64,000 nucleotides of DNA from Oscillibacter valericigenes Sjm18-20. Lineage in GTDB: Bacteria > Bacillota > Clostridia > Oscillospirales > Oscillospiraceae. Below the pieces are notes generated by a model. That model made no database searches and was not told where the DNA came from. It worked only from the letters and a program-made list of their open reading frames with translations. Shown piece after piece: positions 43,493 through 52,794 of this stretch. The stretch spans positions 1,488,001-1,552,000 of the forward strand of contig AP012044.1 in assembly GCA_000283575.1 (NCBI GenBank). Reading direction: 5' to 3'. Both the position numbers and the translations under genes were made by a program. Every line of letters begins with the position of its first letter. The first letter of the stretch is position 1.

Positions 43493-44350
43493 TCAGCCCG
43501 CTGGCTGAGGGAGCGGGACGTCAGGCTTTGGGTATCCCAGAGCGGCGATGTTCTCCTCCGTCAACTTCTGAGTGAGAATATTGATTTCTTCCGCCTCATC
43601 CATGAAGGTGTTCCGCCAGCTTTCGTAGTCTGCTCCATCTACTAAGGGCATATTATACTGTCCACCCCAGTCGGCAGAGAGGATATAGTAGACAAGGCCG
43701 TCTCCGTCAACATCAATGTCTGTGGGGAAAGAATCTCCCTCGTAGTTCTCTTCCTGCACATCCTTGTCCCATGCATCCACGCCGCCAAAATACTGGTAAG
43801 CGTCGTTTTCCGCATCGTAGCGGTAGATGTTATAGGGCCAAAACCGCCCGGCAAGCCCCTGGTTGTGGGACCACGACTCCTCGACGATTCCATTATCGTA
43901 GAAAATCAAGTCAGGGAACGCCGACAGTTCTACATGAATCCCACCACTGTCATAACCAAAAATAAATTCTGTCGTTCCGGCCATGCAGGCGTTGTCCCAG
44001 AAGAGCAACAGCTCTTCCTGCCCGTCGCCGTCTACATCAGTGAGGGCGAATCTGTTCTCCGCAGCGGCTTCCATACCCATATAGTCCAGCGCGCTGCCAT
44101 CAGGGAGCGTACCGCGTTGATATACGTCCCACAGCACCTTTCCGAAGGCCAGCCGCTGAGCTTCTTCCTCTGAAGCGGGGACGGTGGATTTGTCCAATGG
44201 GGCCGCATCTTCTGCTGTGGTTTTATCTGAGTCATTTGCTGTATCCTTTTCAGATACGCTGGAAGCAGTCGGAATCTTTGATGTCGCTCCACAGGTAGCT
44301 AAGGTCACAATAGCCGATAGAGCCAGTAGTGAAGATAATATTTTCTTCAT
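43493..44350 (-). CDS. Lipoprotein with FG-GAP/EF-hand-like calcium motifs
   Basis: A 285-aa exported lipoprotein. The signal sequence MKKILSSLLALSAIVTLATC ends in a lipobox Cys (position 20), followed by an acidic Ser/Thr-rich linker (about 22-65). Two DxDxDG-type loops are seen: LTDVDGDGQEELLLF and TDIDVDGDGLVYYI, typical of VCBS/FG-GAP-like or EF-hand-like calcium sites. The role is unknown. I use the ATG at 44350 after GAGGAAGATAGAA; the longer frame to 44503 lacks a ribosome site. It is within the element and has no operon partner. Confidence 0.75.
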   Translation of the reverse strand: MKKILSSLLALSAIVTLATCGATSKIPTASSVSEKDTANDSDKTTAEDAAPLDKSTVPASEEEAQRLAFGKVLWDVYQRGTLPDGSALDYMGMEAAAENRFALTDVDGDGQEELLLFWDNACMAGTTEFIFGYDSGGIHVELSAFPDLIFYDNGIVEESWSHNQGLAGRFWPYNIYRYDAENDAYQYFGGVDAWDKDVQEENYEGDSFPTDIDVDGDGLVYYILSADWGGQYNMPLVDGADYESWRNTFMDEAEEINILTQKLTEENIAALGYPKPDVPLPQPAG

Positions 44351-44483
44351 TTCTATCTTCCTCTCAACGCTCAGTCTATCGAGCTGTTTTAAGTTCGCAT
44401 TATCAGCCAAAGACGCCAAGAGTTTGTTTCTCTTTCTTTGAAGTATGACACACATCTGGATTCTATGCAAGTTTCGGTGAATT

Positions 44484-44524
44484 GAAAAGTTAACTTCTAC
44501 CATATGGGTTGAAGTTAACTTTCC
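44484..44524. repeat. 14-bp inverted repeat
   Basis: GAAAAGTTAACTTC pairs with GAAGTTAACTTTCC (one mismatch) across 13 bases, upstream of the lipoprotein gene. It could be an operator or a terminator relic. Confidence 0.55.
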
Positions 44525-44666
44525 GATTCAGCCTTGATTAAAAACTTGGTTTCACACGATTCTTTAATCATATCATACAGGTATTTAGCCTCCAGCAAAA
44601 TGTAGTTGGCTACGCTGACATTATTACGTCAATGTGACAGGTAATAGACACTCGTCGCCATCGGAG

Positions 44667-44834
44667 TCAATCTGTCACATTCAATGGGGAACCCAGCTTT
44701 GATAGCCAGTTCTCTATTTTTTCCGCGGAGACGAAGGGAAGGTAGTAAGTACCGTACAGTTCGTCCGGGACAATTTCATGGTTGGAATCAAGTGCTCTTC
44801 GCTGGATGATCTCAATGGTCGACCTTATGAGCAT
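44667..44834 (-). pseudogene. 55-codon remnant of an unknown gene
   Basis: The minus strand reads MLIRSTIEIIQRRALDSNHE, then VPDELYGTYYLPFVSAEKIE and NWLSKLGSPLN to a stop at 44667. The composition is protein-like, but there is no ribosome site and no recognised domain, so I treat it as a gene end left by rearrangement. The surrounding 44525-44965 region has no intact gene. Confidence 0.35.
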
Positions 44835-44965
44835 TGCTCACAGGTTGCACCGGGTTCTTTCTGTTGAGGGGCCTGGCCAATAAAGATATTCCGTCCAATT
44901 TATGATCATCCACGACCGTCAGGGGAGGCATCATGCGGCTGTCAACAACTCCAATCCGACCGGTC

Positions 44966-46153
44966 TCAACGTACCAGCAACTTCCTCATACCCGCCTCCA
45001 AACCGTCCACCGTTAAAGGGAACATGGGAAAAAGCTCGGCAATGGCATCGTAACTGTGGGACCACTCTTCGCCCCAGTTGGGCCGGTCGCTGGGGTTAAG
45101 CCAGATAATATGGGGATAACGCCGGCGAAGCAAGTGCAGCCAATCAAGCCCACAGCGGGGGCCCTCTTCTCCGTGCCCGCAGTAGTGGCCCTCCAATTCC
45201 CGGCGGTCCATCTGAGCGTCTCCGACAAAAATCACTTTCCAGTCTTCTGAAAAATTGGAGAGCGCCCAGTCGGTGGGAACAGAGTCCCTGGGGTCGATAA
45301 TGGGATTTTTATACAGGCGGGTATAAATACAGTTGTGAAAATAATAGATCTTCAATTCCTTGAAATGTCCGGACTTGCTCACCGCCCGAAACAGCGCAGA
45401 GCACAGCGAACTGTAATATTCCATGGAGCCGCCTGAGTCCATCAGCAACAATATTTTAACTGTGTTTTCCCGAGGACGCTTGTAGCGCACCTTCAACATA
45501 CCGCCCTGCTGGGCGGTGTCCTGAATGGTATTGTCCACATCAAACTGGGTACGAGGGAGATCCACCAGCCCGGAGAATTGCCGCAGCTTCCTCAGGGCCA
45601 CCTGGAACTGGCGGATATCCAGGGTGCTATCCTCACGAAAGTCCCGGAATCTTCGTTCCCCCGCCACGCGGAAAGCGCGCTTGTACACGGCCTCGCTGCC
45701 TACCCGGATGCCCTTGGGGCTCATGCCCATATTCCCAAAAGTTGACATTCCATGGGTGCCAATCCAGTAATTGCCGCAGTGATGCTGTTCTCGCTGCTCG
45801 TTTTTCCGCTCCTTCAAAAGTGCTTCGATCTCGTTGTGGCTGAGCTGATCGCTCAGCTCAGCCTGCTGCTCATCATATTCCCCCAGGGGAGCATTGGACT
45901 TTTCCAGCCAGTCCAAAAGCGCCTGAGATATCTCCTGATGGAAGGGAATGTCTTTAAAGTAGTCCAGAAAACAGCGGTCAAAGCAGTCAAAGTCGGCTTC
46001 GCTCTTCACCAGCAGACAGCGGCACAGGTAATAAAAGCCGGTAAAGCTGGAGTTGTGCAGCCCCTTGTTTAGGGCCTCCATCAGGCTCACCCACTCAGTG
46101 AGCGAGACCTTCAGGCCTCTTTTTCGCAGCAGGTAGAGAAACTCTTCGAACAT
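44966..46153 (-). CDS. VWA-domain (CoxE-like) protein partnered with MoxR
   Basis: A 395-aa soluble protein. The N-terminal helical region starts MFEEFLYLLRKRGLKVSLTEW, typical of CoxE-like proteins. A charged linker (about 110-140) leads to a von Willebrand factor A domain from about 215, with the metal-site motif LLLMDSGGSMEYYS. The end is ELFPMFPLTVDGLEAGMRKL. It starts 4 bases after the moxR stop. MoxR ATPase plus VWA pairs act as chaperones inserting metals or cofactors into enzymes; the neighbouring aldehyde dehydrogenase or ThDP enzyme could be a client, which is inference. Confidence 0.87.
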   Translation of the reverse strand: MFEEFLYLLRKRGLKVSLTEWVSLMEALNKGLHNSSFTGFYYLCRCLLVKSEADFDCFDRCFLDYFKDIPFHQEISQALLDWLEKSNAPLGEYDEQQAELSDQLSHNEIEALLKERKNEQREQHHCGNYWIGTHGMSTFGNMGMSPKGIRVGSEAVYKRAFRVAGERRFRDFREDSTLDIRQFQVALRKLRQFSGLVDLPRTQFDVDNTIQDTAQQGGMLKVRYKRPRENTVKILLLMDSGGSMEYYSSLCSALFRAVSKSGHFKELKIYYFHNCIYTRLYKNPIIDPRDSVPTDWALSNFSEDWKVIFVGDAQMDRRELEGHYCGHGEEGPRCGLDWLHLLRRRYPHIIWLNPSDRPNWGEEWSHSYDAIAELFPMFPLTVDGLEAGMRKLLVR

Positions 46154-46157
46154 AACC

Positions 46158-46967
46158 TCACCGCCAGTTGCGCCGCAGAGCGTCCATGTCCTCATTCTTT
46201 TTCAGCACAACGCCCAGATAGGGCACCTCGCTTACAATTCGGCCGGGATCCACACCCTCGTGAATCAGGGCCTCAATCCAGTCGATCATTTCGCTGGTGG
46301 AGGGCTTCTTCTTGATCTGAGGCAGCTGACGGATTTTGTAAAAGGCCTCCAGCACCTGGGTGAGCAGCTTCTCATCCAAACTGGGGAAATGAACCCGGAC
46401 AATCTGAGCCATCAGCTCCTTGTCGGGAAACTCGATATAGTGGAACACGCACCGGCGCAGGAAGGCGTCGGGTAGTTCCTTTTCCGCGTTGGAGGTGATG
46501 ATCACCACGGGCCGGTGATTGGCTTTGACGGTGCGCCCCGTCTCCGGGATGTAGAACTCCATTCGGTCCAACTCCCAAAGCAGGTCGTTGGGAAACTCCA
46601 AATCCGCTTTGTCAATTTCATCGATCAGCAAAATTACCTGTTCCCGGTCGGTGAAGGCCTCGCCCAGCTTGCCCAGCTTAACGTACTTTTCAATGTTGTC
46701 CACACCTTCGCCGCCAAACTGGCTGTCATACAGCCGCTGGACTACATCATAGACATACAGTCCGTCCTGAGCCTTGGTAGTGGACTTGATGTTCCAGACA
46801 ATCAATTTCTTCTCCAGGGTGGCTGCAATAGCCTCGGCCAGCATGGTTTTGCCCGTGCCCGGTTCCCCCTTGATGAGCAGTGGCTTCTGGAGCACCATGG
46901 CAATGTTCACCGCACGCATCAGCTCCTCCGAGGCCACATAATTCTGGCTTCCCTTGAATTTGTCCAT
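46158..46967 (-). CDS. MoxR-family AAA+ ATPase
   Basis: A 269-aa AAA+ protein with Walker A KGEPGTGKTMLAEAIA (about 33-48), Walker B VILLIDEIDKAD and sensor/arginine-finger regions ITSNAEKELPDAFLRRC. It lacks membrane segments. With the VWA protein encoded 4 bases downstream it should form a chaperone pair. Its start follows GGGAAGATCAAG. A terminator separates it from the aldehyde dehydrogenase gene upstream on the same strand, so it is probably transcribed separately. Confidence 0.9.
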   Translation of the reverse strand: MDKFKGSQNYVASEELMRAVNIAMVLQKPLLIKGEPGTGKTMLAEAIAATLEKKLIVWNIKSTTKAQDGLYVYDVVQRLYDSQFGGEGVDNIEKYVKLGKLGEAFTDREQVILLIDEIDKADLEFPNDLLWELDRMEFYIPETGRTVKANHRPVVIITSNAEKELPDAFLRRCVFHYIEFPDKELMAQIVRVHFPSLDEKLLTQVLEAFYKIRQLPQIKKKPSTSEMIDWIEALIHEGVDPGRIVSEVPYLGVVLKKNEDMDALRRNWR

Positions 46968-46994
46968 CTTGATCTTCCCTTTCCTGACGATGTG

Positions 46995-47039
46995 AAAAAT
47001 GCCACCACGGAAGGTTTTGGCGCCTTTCGTGGTGGCATT
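46995..47039 (-). terminator. Terminator after the aldehyde dehydrogenase gene
   Basis: AATGCCACCACGGAAGG pairs with CCTTTCGTGGTGGCATT (one mismatch); on the minus strand TTTTTC follows. Confidence 0.8.
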
Positions 47040-47158
47040 GAATCGATAGGCCCCGTCAGCCTGTCCCGCAGTACGGGCTTGGAATCAGCGCCTTACCCGT
47101 GTGACAAGTGTTCCGTTCCGCTTTGGTACGGCGAAGTGGCCTGATGCGGTGTAGTCGC

Positions 47159-48595
47159 TTATTCCTCGTCCATACCCTCTTTGAAGAAGTCACCGAACAG
47201 CTCCTTGTTGGAGGGCATATCCTCGGGCAGAGGGCGAGCCACCCAGGTGGTGTTCATATAGTGCTTCAAAGTGATGTTCTCAGAGACAATGTTGCCGCCC
47301 CAAGTGCCGCAGCCCATGGAAGACGTGGGAGGCATGCCATTGGTGGAGGAGCCGGAGTTGCCGCGGTTGTTGGGCTGACGCACCATGATGCGGGAAACGG
47401 GAGCAGCCATGCCCAGACGATGAATGTGCTCGTCGTTCCAGGAGTAGATGCCGCAGGAGTGACCCTTGCCGCCCACTTCGAAGAGGGCACGCATCATATC
47501 CAACGCGTTTTCAAACTCACCCTCGTACTTGAACAGGGCCAGCAGAGTGGTCAGCTTTTCGCTGGAGAAGTAATGATCCTTGCCGATGTCGTTCTTTCCG
47601 CCGCCGGTAACGGCGATGAACTTGCGGTCGGCGGGGATGGTGAAGCCGGCGGCCTCAGCCAGCTTCTGGGCACTGATAGCCACGGTGTTAGGCAGACGGT
47701 GACCAATCTCGTCCCACATGACAGCCTTGAGCTTCTCGGCCTCTTCCTCGTTGGCCAGATAAGCGCCTTCCTTAACCAGGGCCTTGACGAAGCCGTCGTA
47801 GACGGACTCATGGATCAGCAGGTTGCCATCACAGGAGCAGCCGGAGCCAAAGTCGGAGCACTTGGAGATACGGGTGTTCATAGCAGCCTCAGCCTGACGC
47901 TCGGGAGTGTTGGCGGTGTCGTCGATAATCACCGTGGCGTTACCGGCACCGGAACCGTAAGCGGGAGTGCCGGAGGAGTAGGCGGACTTGACCATGGGGC
48001 GGCCACCTGTGGCGATCACCAGATTGACCTTCTGCATCAGCACCTGAGTCAGGGAGATGGAGGGCTCGGCAATACCCTGGATAATATCCGCGGGGGCGCC
48101 CTCACGGACCAGAGTCTCACGGATGATGTTGATGCACTTGTTGGTCACGTTCTTCGCACGGGGATGGGGAGAGCAGATCAGTACGTCGCGGGCCTTGATG
48201 GCGTAAATCACCTGGCCGGCAGGAGTCAGGCAGGGATTGGTGGTGGGGACCAGAGTGGCAATGACACCCACGGGCTTGGCGTATTTTACCAGGCCCTTCT
48301 CAGGAATTTCCTCGATGATACCAACGCTCTTCTGACGCAGGCAGTCACGAAGAATCAGCTTGATCTTGTTGCGCTTGTTGCGCTTGGTCACCTTGTCGCC
48401 CAGCCTGGTCTCGTCAACAGCCTCGTCGCAGATGGGAGCCCATACCTTCATATCGCAAACGGCGGCGGCGACAGCCTGACAGAGACGGTCAATCCGCTCC
48501 TGATCGTATGTGGCAATAATGTCGGCGGCAGCCTTGGCGCGGACTACCATTGCATCCAGCATCTGGATCTGTTCCGCAGTTACTTCTTTAGCCAT
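47159..48595 (-). CDS. CoA-acylating aldehyde dehydrogenase (sulfoacetaldehyde-dehydrogenase-like)
   Basis: NAD(P)-linked oxidation of an aldehyde to an acyl-CoA, 478 aa. The N-terminal pattern LDAMVVRAKAAADIIATYDQ and the NAD domain GVIATLVPTTNPCLTPAGQV fit the acylating branch. The catalytic Cys is in SDFGSGCSCDGN (about 250). ITLKHYMNTTWVARPLPEDMPSN is split here as HYMNTTWVARPL near the C-terminus. Sequence style recalls SauS-type sulfoacetaldehyde dehydrogenases, but substrate is inferred from memory of the family, not tested. It is divergent from a LysR gene that probably controls it. Confidence 0.8.
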   Translation of the reverse strand: MAKEVTAEQIQMLDAMVVRAKAAADIIATYDQERIDRLCQAVAAAVCDMKVWAPICDEAVDETRLGDKVTKRNKRNKIKLILRDCLRQKSVGIIEEIPEKGLVKYAKPVGVIATLVPTTNPCLTPAGQVIYAIKARDVLICSPHPRAKNVTNKCINIIRETLVREGAPADIIQGIAEPSISLTQVLMQKVNLVIATGGRPMVKSAYSSGTPAYGSGAGNATVIIDDTANTPERQAEAAMNTRISKCSDFGSGCSCDGNLLIHESVYDGFVKALVKEGAYLANEEEAEKLKAVMWDEIGHRLPNTVAISAQKLAEAAGFTIPADRKFIAVTGGGKNDIGKDHYFSSEKLTTLLALFKYEGEFENALDMMRALFEVGGKGHSCGIYSWNDEHIHRLGMAAPVSRIMVRQPNNRGNSGSSTNGMPPTSSMGCGTWGGNIVSENITLKHYMNTTWVARPLPEDMPSNKELFGDFFKEGMDEE

Positions 48596-48877
48596 AATTA
48601 CATTCTCCTTTTTTGGTTATATAAGATTGCAGGGAAAGGAATTCTTATAGTTGATATTTTAGCCTGTCTGTGCCGCTATGTCCAATACCAGCTTTCTTTT
48701 CCGATTATAGAAAGAAACTATAGGAAATCAGAGGTATAGCAAGGCAGAAGCGTATAATGCACAAAAATGCTGAGTATCTTTATTCATTGTGACAAGCTGC
48801 TTTTATGCTATAATAAAAGAAAATCTGATATATATCAGAAAGATGTCGGTAAGGGTTGAAGATTTGAGGAGAGACAA

Positions 48878-49774
48878 ATGACACTGTTGCAGCTGCAATA
48901 CTTTAAGACACTGGCACGAGTTCTGCACTATACTCATGCAGCTAAAGAACTGCATATTGCTCAGCCCAGTTTAAGCTATTCTATCAGTGAGTTGGAAAAA
49001 GAACTGGATGTTAAGCTGTTTAACAAGGAAAACCGAACGGTCAGTTTGACTTTATACGGCGAACAATTCCTTCCATACGTGGAAAAGGCGCTGGCCTTGC
49101 TGAACGAAGGAGCGGATTCGCTGCACCAGATGGCAGGGACCGCCCTGCAGGTGGTAAACCTGGGGTATTTCCACTCCATCTCGTCCTCGCTGATACCATC
49201 TATAATGGCGGGAGTATACAGTCAGGAAGAAAATCGGGGGATTCGTTTTCAGTTTATTGAAGCGCCTTCCTTTGATATCTTTACTCAATTGAAAAATGGT
49301 ACTTTGGACCTTGCCTTTTGTATGCATCTAGATGAAAGTATTGAATCGGTGATGATTATGCGTCAGCCGCTCTATTTGGCGGTGCCAGCTAACCATCCGT
49401 TGGCGGGGCGGGACAACGTGACCTTCGAGGAATTTGCACGGGAGCCAATGGTCATGCTGGACAAGCCCAGCAACTTGCGCACACTAGTGGATCAAGTGTT
49501 TGCCAAGCGGAGGGCAATTCCAAATGTTGTGTTCGAGGTGCGGGAGTGTAATGCTGCACTACAGTATGTGGCGTTGCGGTTTGGCGTATCCATTCTGCCC
49601 CGGGTCCCTGCCATGGAAAACGGGAAAGTATCGGTTATCCCTATTAAAGACTCGGAACAGGCGTTTGTGCGGACAGTCTATCTCTCCTGGTCGAAGAATC
49701 TGCCGCTCTCGGCGGCTGCGCAGCGGGTAAAGCAATATATTCTTGAGCATTATGCTACTCCGCTGGCCCCTTGA
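48878..49774 (+). CDS. LysR-type regulator, divergent from the aldehyde dehydrogenase
   Basis: A 298-aa transcription regulator. The winged helix at the N-terminus (MTLLQLQYFKTLARVLHYTH, then AAKELHIAQPSLSYSISELE) is classic LysR. The effector domain covers about 90-290. It lies 282 bases from the divergent aldehyde dehydrogenase gene; that AT-rich gap should hold both promoters and LysR sites. The small-molecule signal is unknown. A hairpin follows the stop and serves both converging genes. Confidence 0.92.
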   Translation: MTLLQLQYFKTLARVLHYTHAAKELHIAQPSLSYSISELEKELDVKLFNKENRTVSLTLYGEQFLPYVEKALALLNEGADSLHQMAGTALQVVNLGYFHSISSSLIPSIMAGVYSQEENRGIRFQFIEAPSFDIFTQLKNGTLDLAFCMHLDESIESVMIMRQPLYLAVPANHPLAGRDNVTFEEFAREPMVMLDKPSNLRTLVDQVFAKRRAIPNVVFEVRECNAALQYVALRFGVSILPRVPAMENGKVSVIPIKDSEQAFVRTVYLSWSKNLPLSAAAQRVKQYILEHYATPLAP

Positions 49775-49802
49775 CCCACGGGGTCCGGATAAGCACTGTC
49801 TT

Positions 49803-49856
49803 GAAAAACGAGGGCGGGACGAGTATCTGTATGATACTGTCCCGCCGTATTTTTGC
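49803..49856. terminator. Bidirectional terminator
   Basis: GGCGGGACGAGTAT pairs with ATACTGTCCCGCC (one mismatch), with T-runs on both exits, between the converging lysR and ThDP-enzyme genes. Confidence 0.75.
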
Positions 49857-49870
49857 GAGAAATGCGGCAA

Positions 49871-51706
49871 TTACTTTGCGTTGTGGGATTTGGAGTGGCT
49901 GGGGGCCACATAGCGCCCATTTTCCTTGCGGACCAGTTTGCCATCTCGAACCAGACCATTGGGGCTATAAATATCGTTGATGTTCCAGCAGCCGGGAGTG
50001 GGTACGACGATGTTCTCCATGGGGGCCTCCACCAGGAAGGGCCTGCCGGCTTTGTTGGCGGCCAGAGCCTGCTCCAAAGCTCCCTTGAACTCGTCAGCGG
50101 TGCTGACACATATGGCCTCTACGCCGTAAGCCTTGGCCACGTCTGCCCAGCGGGGGCTGTAAGCCTTTCCGTCGGGAGTTTGAAACACAGTTCCAAACTT
50201 AGTCTTATAGTTGGCATTCTCCAATCCGGCGATCGTGCCGAAAGCGGAGTTATTCATTATCACCCAAGTACAGGCAATCCCCTGCTCCACGGCTGTAGCC
50301 AGACACGTGGGATTGACGCCGAATCCACCGTCTCCGGTAAGTGTCAGGCAGAAGCGGTCGGGAGCTGCCAGCTTACCGCCCAGAACGGCAGAAGCACCAA
50401 AACCCATAGTAGCCAGACCAGAGGAGTGGTGGATGCTGCCGGGAACGGTGATGTCAAACTGTTGTGCCACGCCGTTTTTGTTCCAGCCCACATCGGTAAA
50501 GATGATGCTGTCCTCGGGAAACACCGCCTTGACGTCCTTCAGGATACGCTGCGGAGTCATGGGAAAACGGCTGTCGTTGGAGATGGCCTCATTGGATTTC
50601 TTAAATGCAGCCTTTGCATCAGCGATCTTTTTCCGCAGCTCTGGGTGGCTCTTGCCTTGGGGGCAAAGCTTTTTGACCGCCTCCAGGATTTGGGACAGGC
50701 CCAGCTTCAAATCGCCCACCGCGCCGATCTCCACGGGATAATTGCGGCCAATTTCAGAGGGATCAATGTCGATCTGGAGGAAAGAGGTCTTGTCGGGATC
50801 GAAGGTAACGCCTTGATACCAGCTGGAGCTGTCCGCTTCGGCAAAGCGGGTGCCCAAGCCCAAAATCACATCGGCATTGACTGTGAGAGTGTGGGTGAAT
50901 TCCATCCCCCAGAAGCCGGTCTGGCCGATCATCAGGGGGTGACGGTCGGACAGACAGCCCTGTCCCATCAGAGTACGGGAGACGGGGATGTCCAAGAACT
51001 CGGCCAGAGCGGCCAACTCGTCAGAAGCCTGGGCAAGCAGAATGCCGCCGCCTGCATGAAGAACCGGGTTCTTCGCCTCAACCAGCTTGGCGGCAATAGC
51101 CTTGGCAGCAGCCGGGTCCAGAGCGGGCCGCATGGTGATGTGGCTATCCTTGTAGGTTCTGGACCACAGATCATCATCGATTTCCCGTGAAAACATATCC
51201 ATGGGCATATCGATGAGCACCGGGCCCGGGCGGCCGGACTCCGCCAACCGAAAAGCCTTGTCCATGATATCGGGCAGCGCCTCAGGGTCGTCCACCCGCC
51301 AGGCACGCTTCACCACAGGCTCCAGAATCTTATACTGAGTGGCATCGCCGTGCATGTTGACCTCCTGGTGGGGGTGCTTACCGAAATAGTAGCTGGGCAC
51401 ATCGCCTGCGATGACTACCATGGGGATAGAGTCAAAGGCGGCATTTGCCACGCCGGTCAGCACATTGGTCAGGCCGGGGCCCAGGTGACACATGACTACG
51501 GAAGCCTTGTGGGTGATGCGGGCGTAGCCGTCCGCGGCGGTAGAGGCCACGGCCTCGTGGCGGTTGGAGATATAAGTCACTTTTGTGCTGCGGGACAGAG
51601 CGTCCAGCATTCCAATAACCGTGTGTCCGCACAGGCCGAACACATATTTTACATCTCTGCGTTCCAGGTAATCTACCATCAGTTCGGATACTAATTTTTT
51701 GCTCAT
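49871..51706 (-). CDS. Thiamine-diphosphate-dependent enzyme (acetolactate-synthase-like)
   Basis: A 611-aa ThDP enzyme. The PYR domain contains the catalytic Glu in NRHEAVASTAADGYAR (about 51). The central domain follows (about 200-340). The PP domain has the cofactor motif LTGDGGFGVNPT...IMNNS (GDG-x-NN). The AHAS-type overall layout is kept but the C-terminus has an extra PTPGCWNINDIYSPNGLVRD. Candidate roles include a sulfoacetaldehyde acetyltransferase, a glyoxylate carboligase-like or a 2-oxoacid decarboxylase-like activity. Biosynthetic IlvB is less likely, because no ilvN or ilvC is present. It is a neighbour of a LysR gene and an aldehyde dehydrogenase. Confidence 0.85.
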   Translation of the reverse strand: MSKKLVSELMVDYLERRDVKYVFGLCGHTVIGMLDALSRSTKVTYISNRHEAVASTAADGYARITHKASVVMCHLGPGLTNVLTGVANAAFDSIPMVVIAGDVPSYYFGKHPHQEVNMHGDATQYKILEPVVKRAWRVDDPEALPDIMDKAFRLAESGRPGPVLIDMPMDMFSREIDDDLWSRTYKDSHITMRPALDPAAAKAIAAKLVEAKNPVLHAGGGILLAQASDELAALAEFLDIPVSRTLMGQGCLSDRHPLMIGQTGFWGMEFTHTLTVNADVILGLGTRFAEADSSSWYQGVTFDPDKTSFLQIDIDPSEIGRNYPVEIGAVGDLKLGLSQILEAVKKLCPQGKSHPELRKKIADAKAAFKKSNEAISNDSRFPMTPQRILKDVKAVFPEDSIIFTDVGWNKNGVAQQFDITVPGSIHHSSGLATMGFGASAVLGGKLAAPDRFCLTLTGDGGFGVNPTCLATAVEQGIACTWVIMNNSAFGTIAGLENANYKTKFGTVFQTPDGKAYSPRWADVAKAYGVEAICVSTADEFKGALEQALAANKAGRPFLVEAPMENIVVPTPGCWNINDIYSPNGLVRDGKLVRKENGRYVAPSHSKSHNAK

Positions 51707-51802
51707 TATTGATGCCTCCTAAAAATCCGGCACTCTGCTGGGCAGAGTCGGGTTTAATAAACGAAATATTAGACCACCGGGTCAAACGCGCACTTCTACA
51801 GT

Positions 51803-52720
51803 TCAGACAAGGCTTGGGCCATTGCGGGCTCGGAATTGATCGAACACCTCGCCGCTGCGGATAATAAAATCCCGGAAGTATTCAGCTGCAGGGGGAATAT
51901 ACCGGTCTTTACACCACATCAGGTACAAGTCCCGCTGAAGGATGTTGTCGGAAATGGGAAGGATCTTGATGTTATAAGGTGCGCCGCCCAGAGGATAGGG
52001 GGTAATGGCTACCCCGTGATTTGCGGCCACAAGACCGTACATGACGATATCCTGTGGCGTCTCCACCAAAATGTTAGGATGGATATTCAGGGACTCAAAC
52101 ATCTCGCGGTTTTGATAGTGCAGCTGCGAGGTGCTGTCAAAATCAATGAAAGGCTCCTGGTCCAGCTCTTTCAAGCTTACGCTCTCGCGTCTGGCCAATC
52201 GGTGTGTATAGGGAACCAGCAGGACCAATGGATGGGTTCCCAGCTTCACATGTTCCACTCGGGGGTCTTCAATCCAGGTGGCAAAGGCCAAGTCCATTTT
52301 CCCGGACAGCAGGTGATCCTGAATGACATAGAAGCTGTCCTGAGAAAATTGAAAGCGAACGCCTACTCGGTTAGTCTCAGACAGATAGCGAACAATAAGA
52401 TCCGGCAGGAACTGAGCCAGTGAAGGAAAACCCGACAGAGTCACAGTGCCGGAGTTGGGGTTAATATACTCCTGCAAAGTGGAGATTCCAGTCTCCAAAG
52501 ATTCCAGGGTTTTTTGAACATAAGGGAGGAACAGCTTACCATATTTCGTCAACTTGACGTTGCGCCCGTTTCGGGTAAATAGCTTCACATTAAGTTCTGT
52601 CTCAAGTTCCTGAATGGCGTGGCTGAGGGTGGACTGGCTGACATACAGTTTTTCCGCTGCCCGGGTGTAGTGTTCCAACTCCGCGATGGTCTGAAAGTAC
52701 TGCAACTGTTTTAAATTCAT
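51803..52720 (-). CDS. LysR-type regulator
   Basis: A 305-aa regulator with the N-terminal helix-turn-helix MNLKQLQYFQTIAELEHYTR and AAEKLYVSQSTLSHAIQELE. The effector domain follows (SGFPSLAQFLPDLIVRYLSE, then the ligand pocket region). It is read in the same direction as the downstream ThDP-enzyme gene, 96 bases away, and 74 bases after the DMT permease gene on the same strand. The set could form one transcription unit: permease, regulator, enzyme. Its ligand is unknown. Confidence 0.92.
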   Translation of the reverse strand: MNLKQLQYFQTIAELEHYTRAAEKLYVSQSTLSHAIQELETELNVKLFTRNGRNVKLTKYGKLFLPYVQKTLESLETGISTLQEYINPNSGTVTLSGFPSLAQFLPDLIVRYLSETNRVGVRFQFSQDSFYVIQDHLLSGKMDLAFATWIEDPRVEHVKLGTHPLVLLVPYTHRLARRESVSLKELDQEPFIDFDSTSQLHYQNREMFESLNIHPNILVETPQDIVMYGLVAANHGVAITPYPLGGAPYNIKILPISDNILQRDLYLMWCKDRYIPPAAEYFRDFIIRSGEVFDQFRARNGPSLV

Positions 52721-52794
52721 GGCTGGCGCTCCTTCCGCGATAAAACGGGATGGGTGATCCTCTTCTGCTATTATCGCTTACGGACAGCAATTTG

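Noticed and set aside
47108..48739. Long frame opposite the aldehyde dehydrogenase
   Set aside because: Antisense shadow; the aldehyde dehydrogenase has clear motifs, promoter side and terminator.
49853..51190. Long frame opposite the ThDP enzyme
   Set aside because: Antisense shadow without domain features.
49871..51706. Calling the ThDP enzyme biosynthetic IlvB or Xsc outright
   Set aside because: No ilvN/ilvC neighbours for IlvB, and no adjacent phosphotransacetylase or sulfonate genes for Xsc. Only the superfamily is supported.
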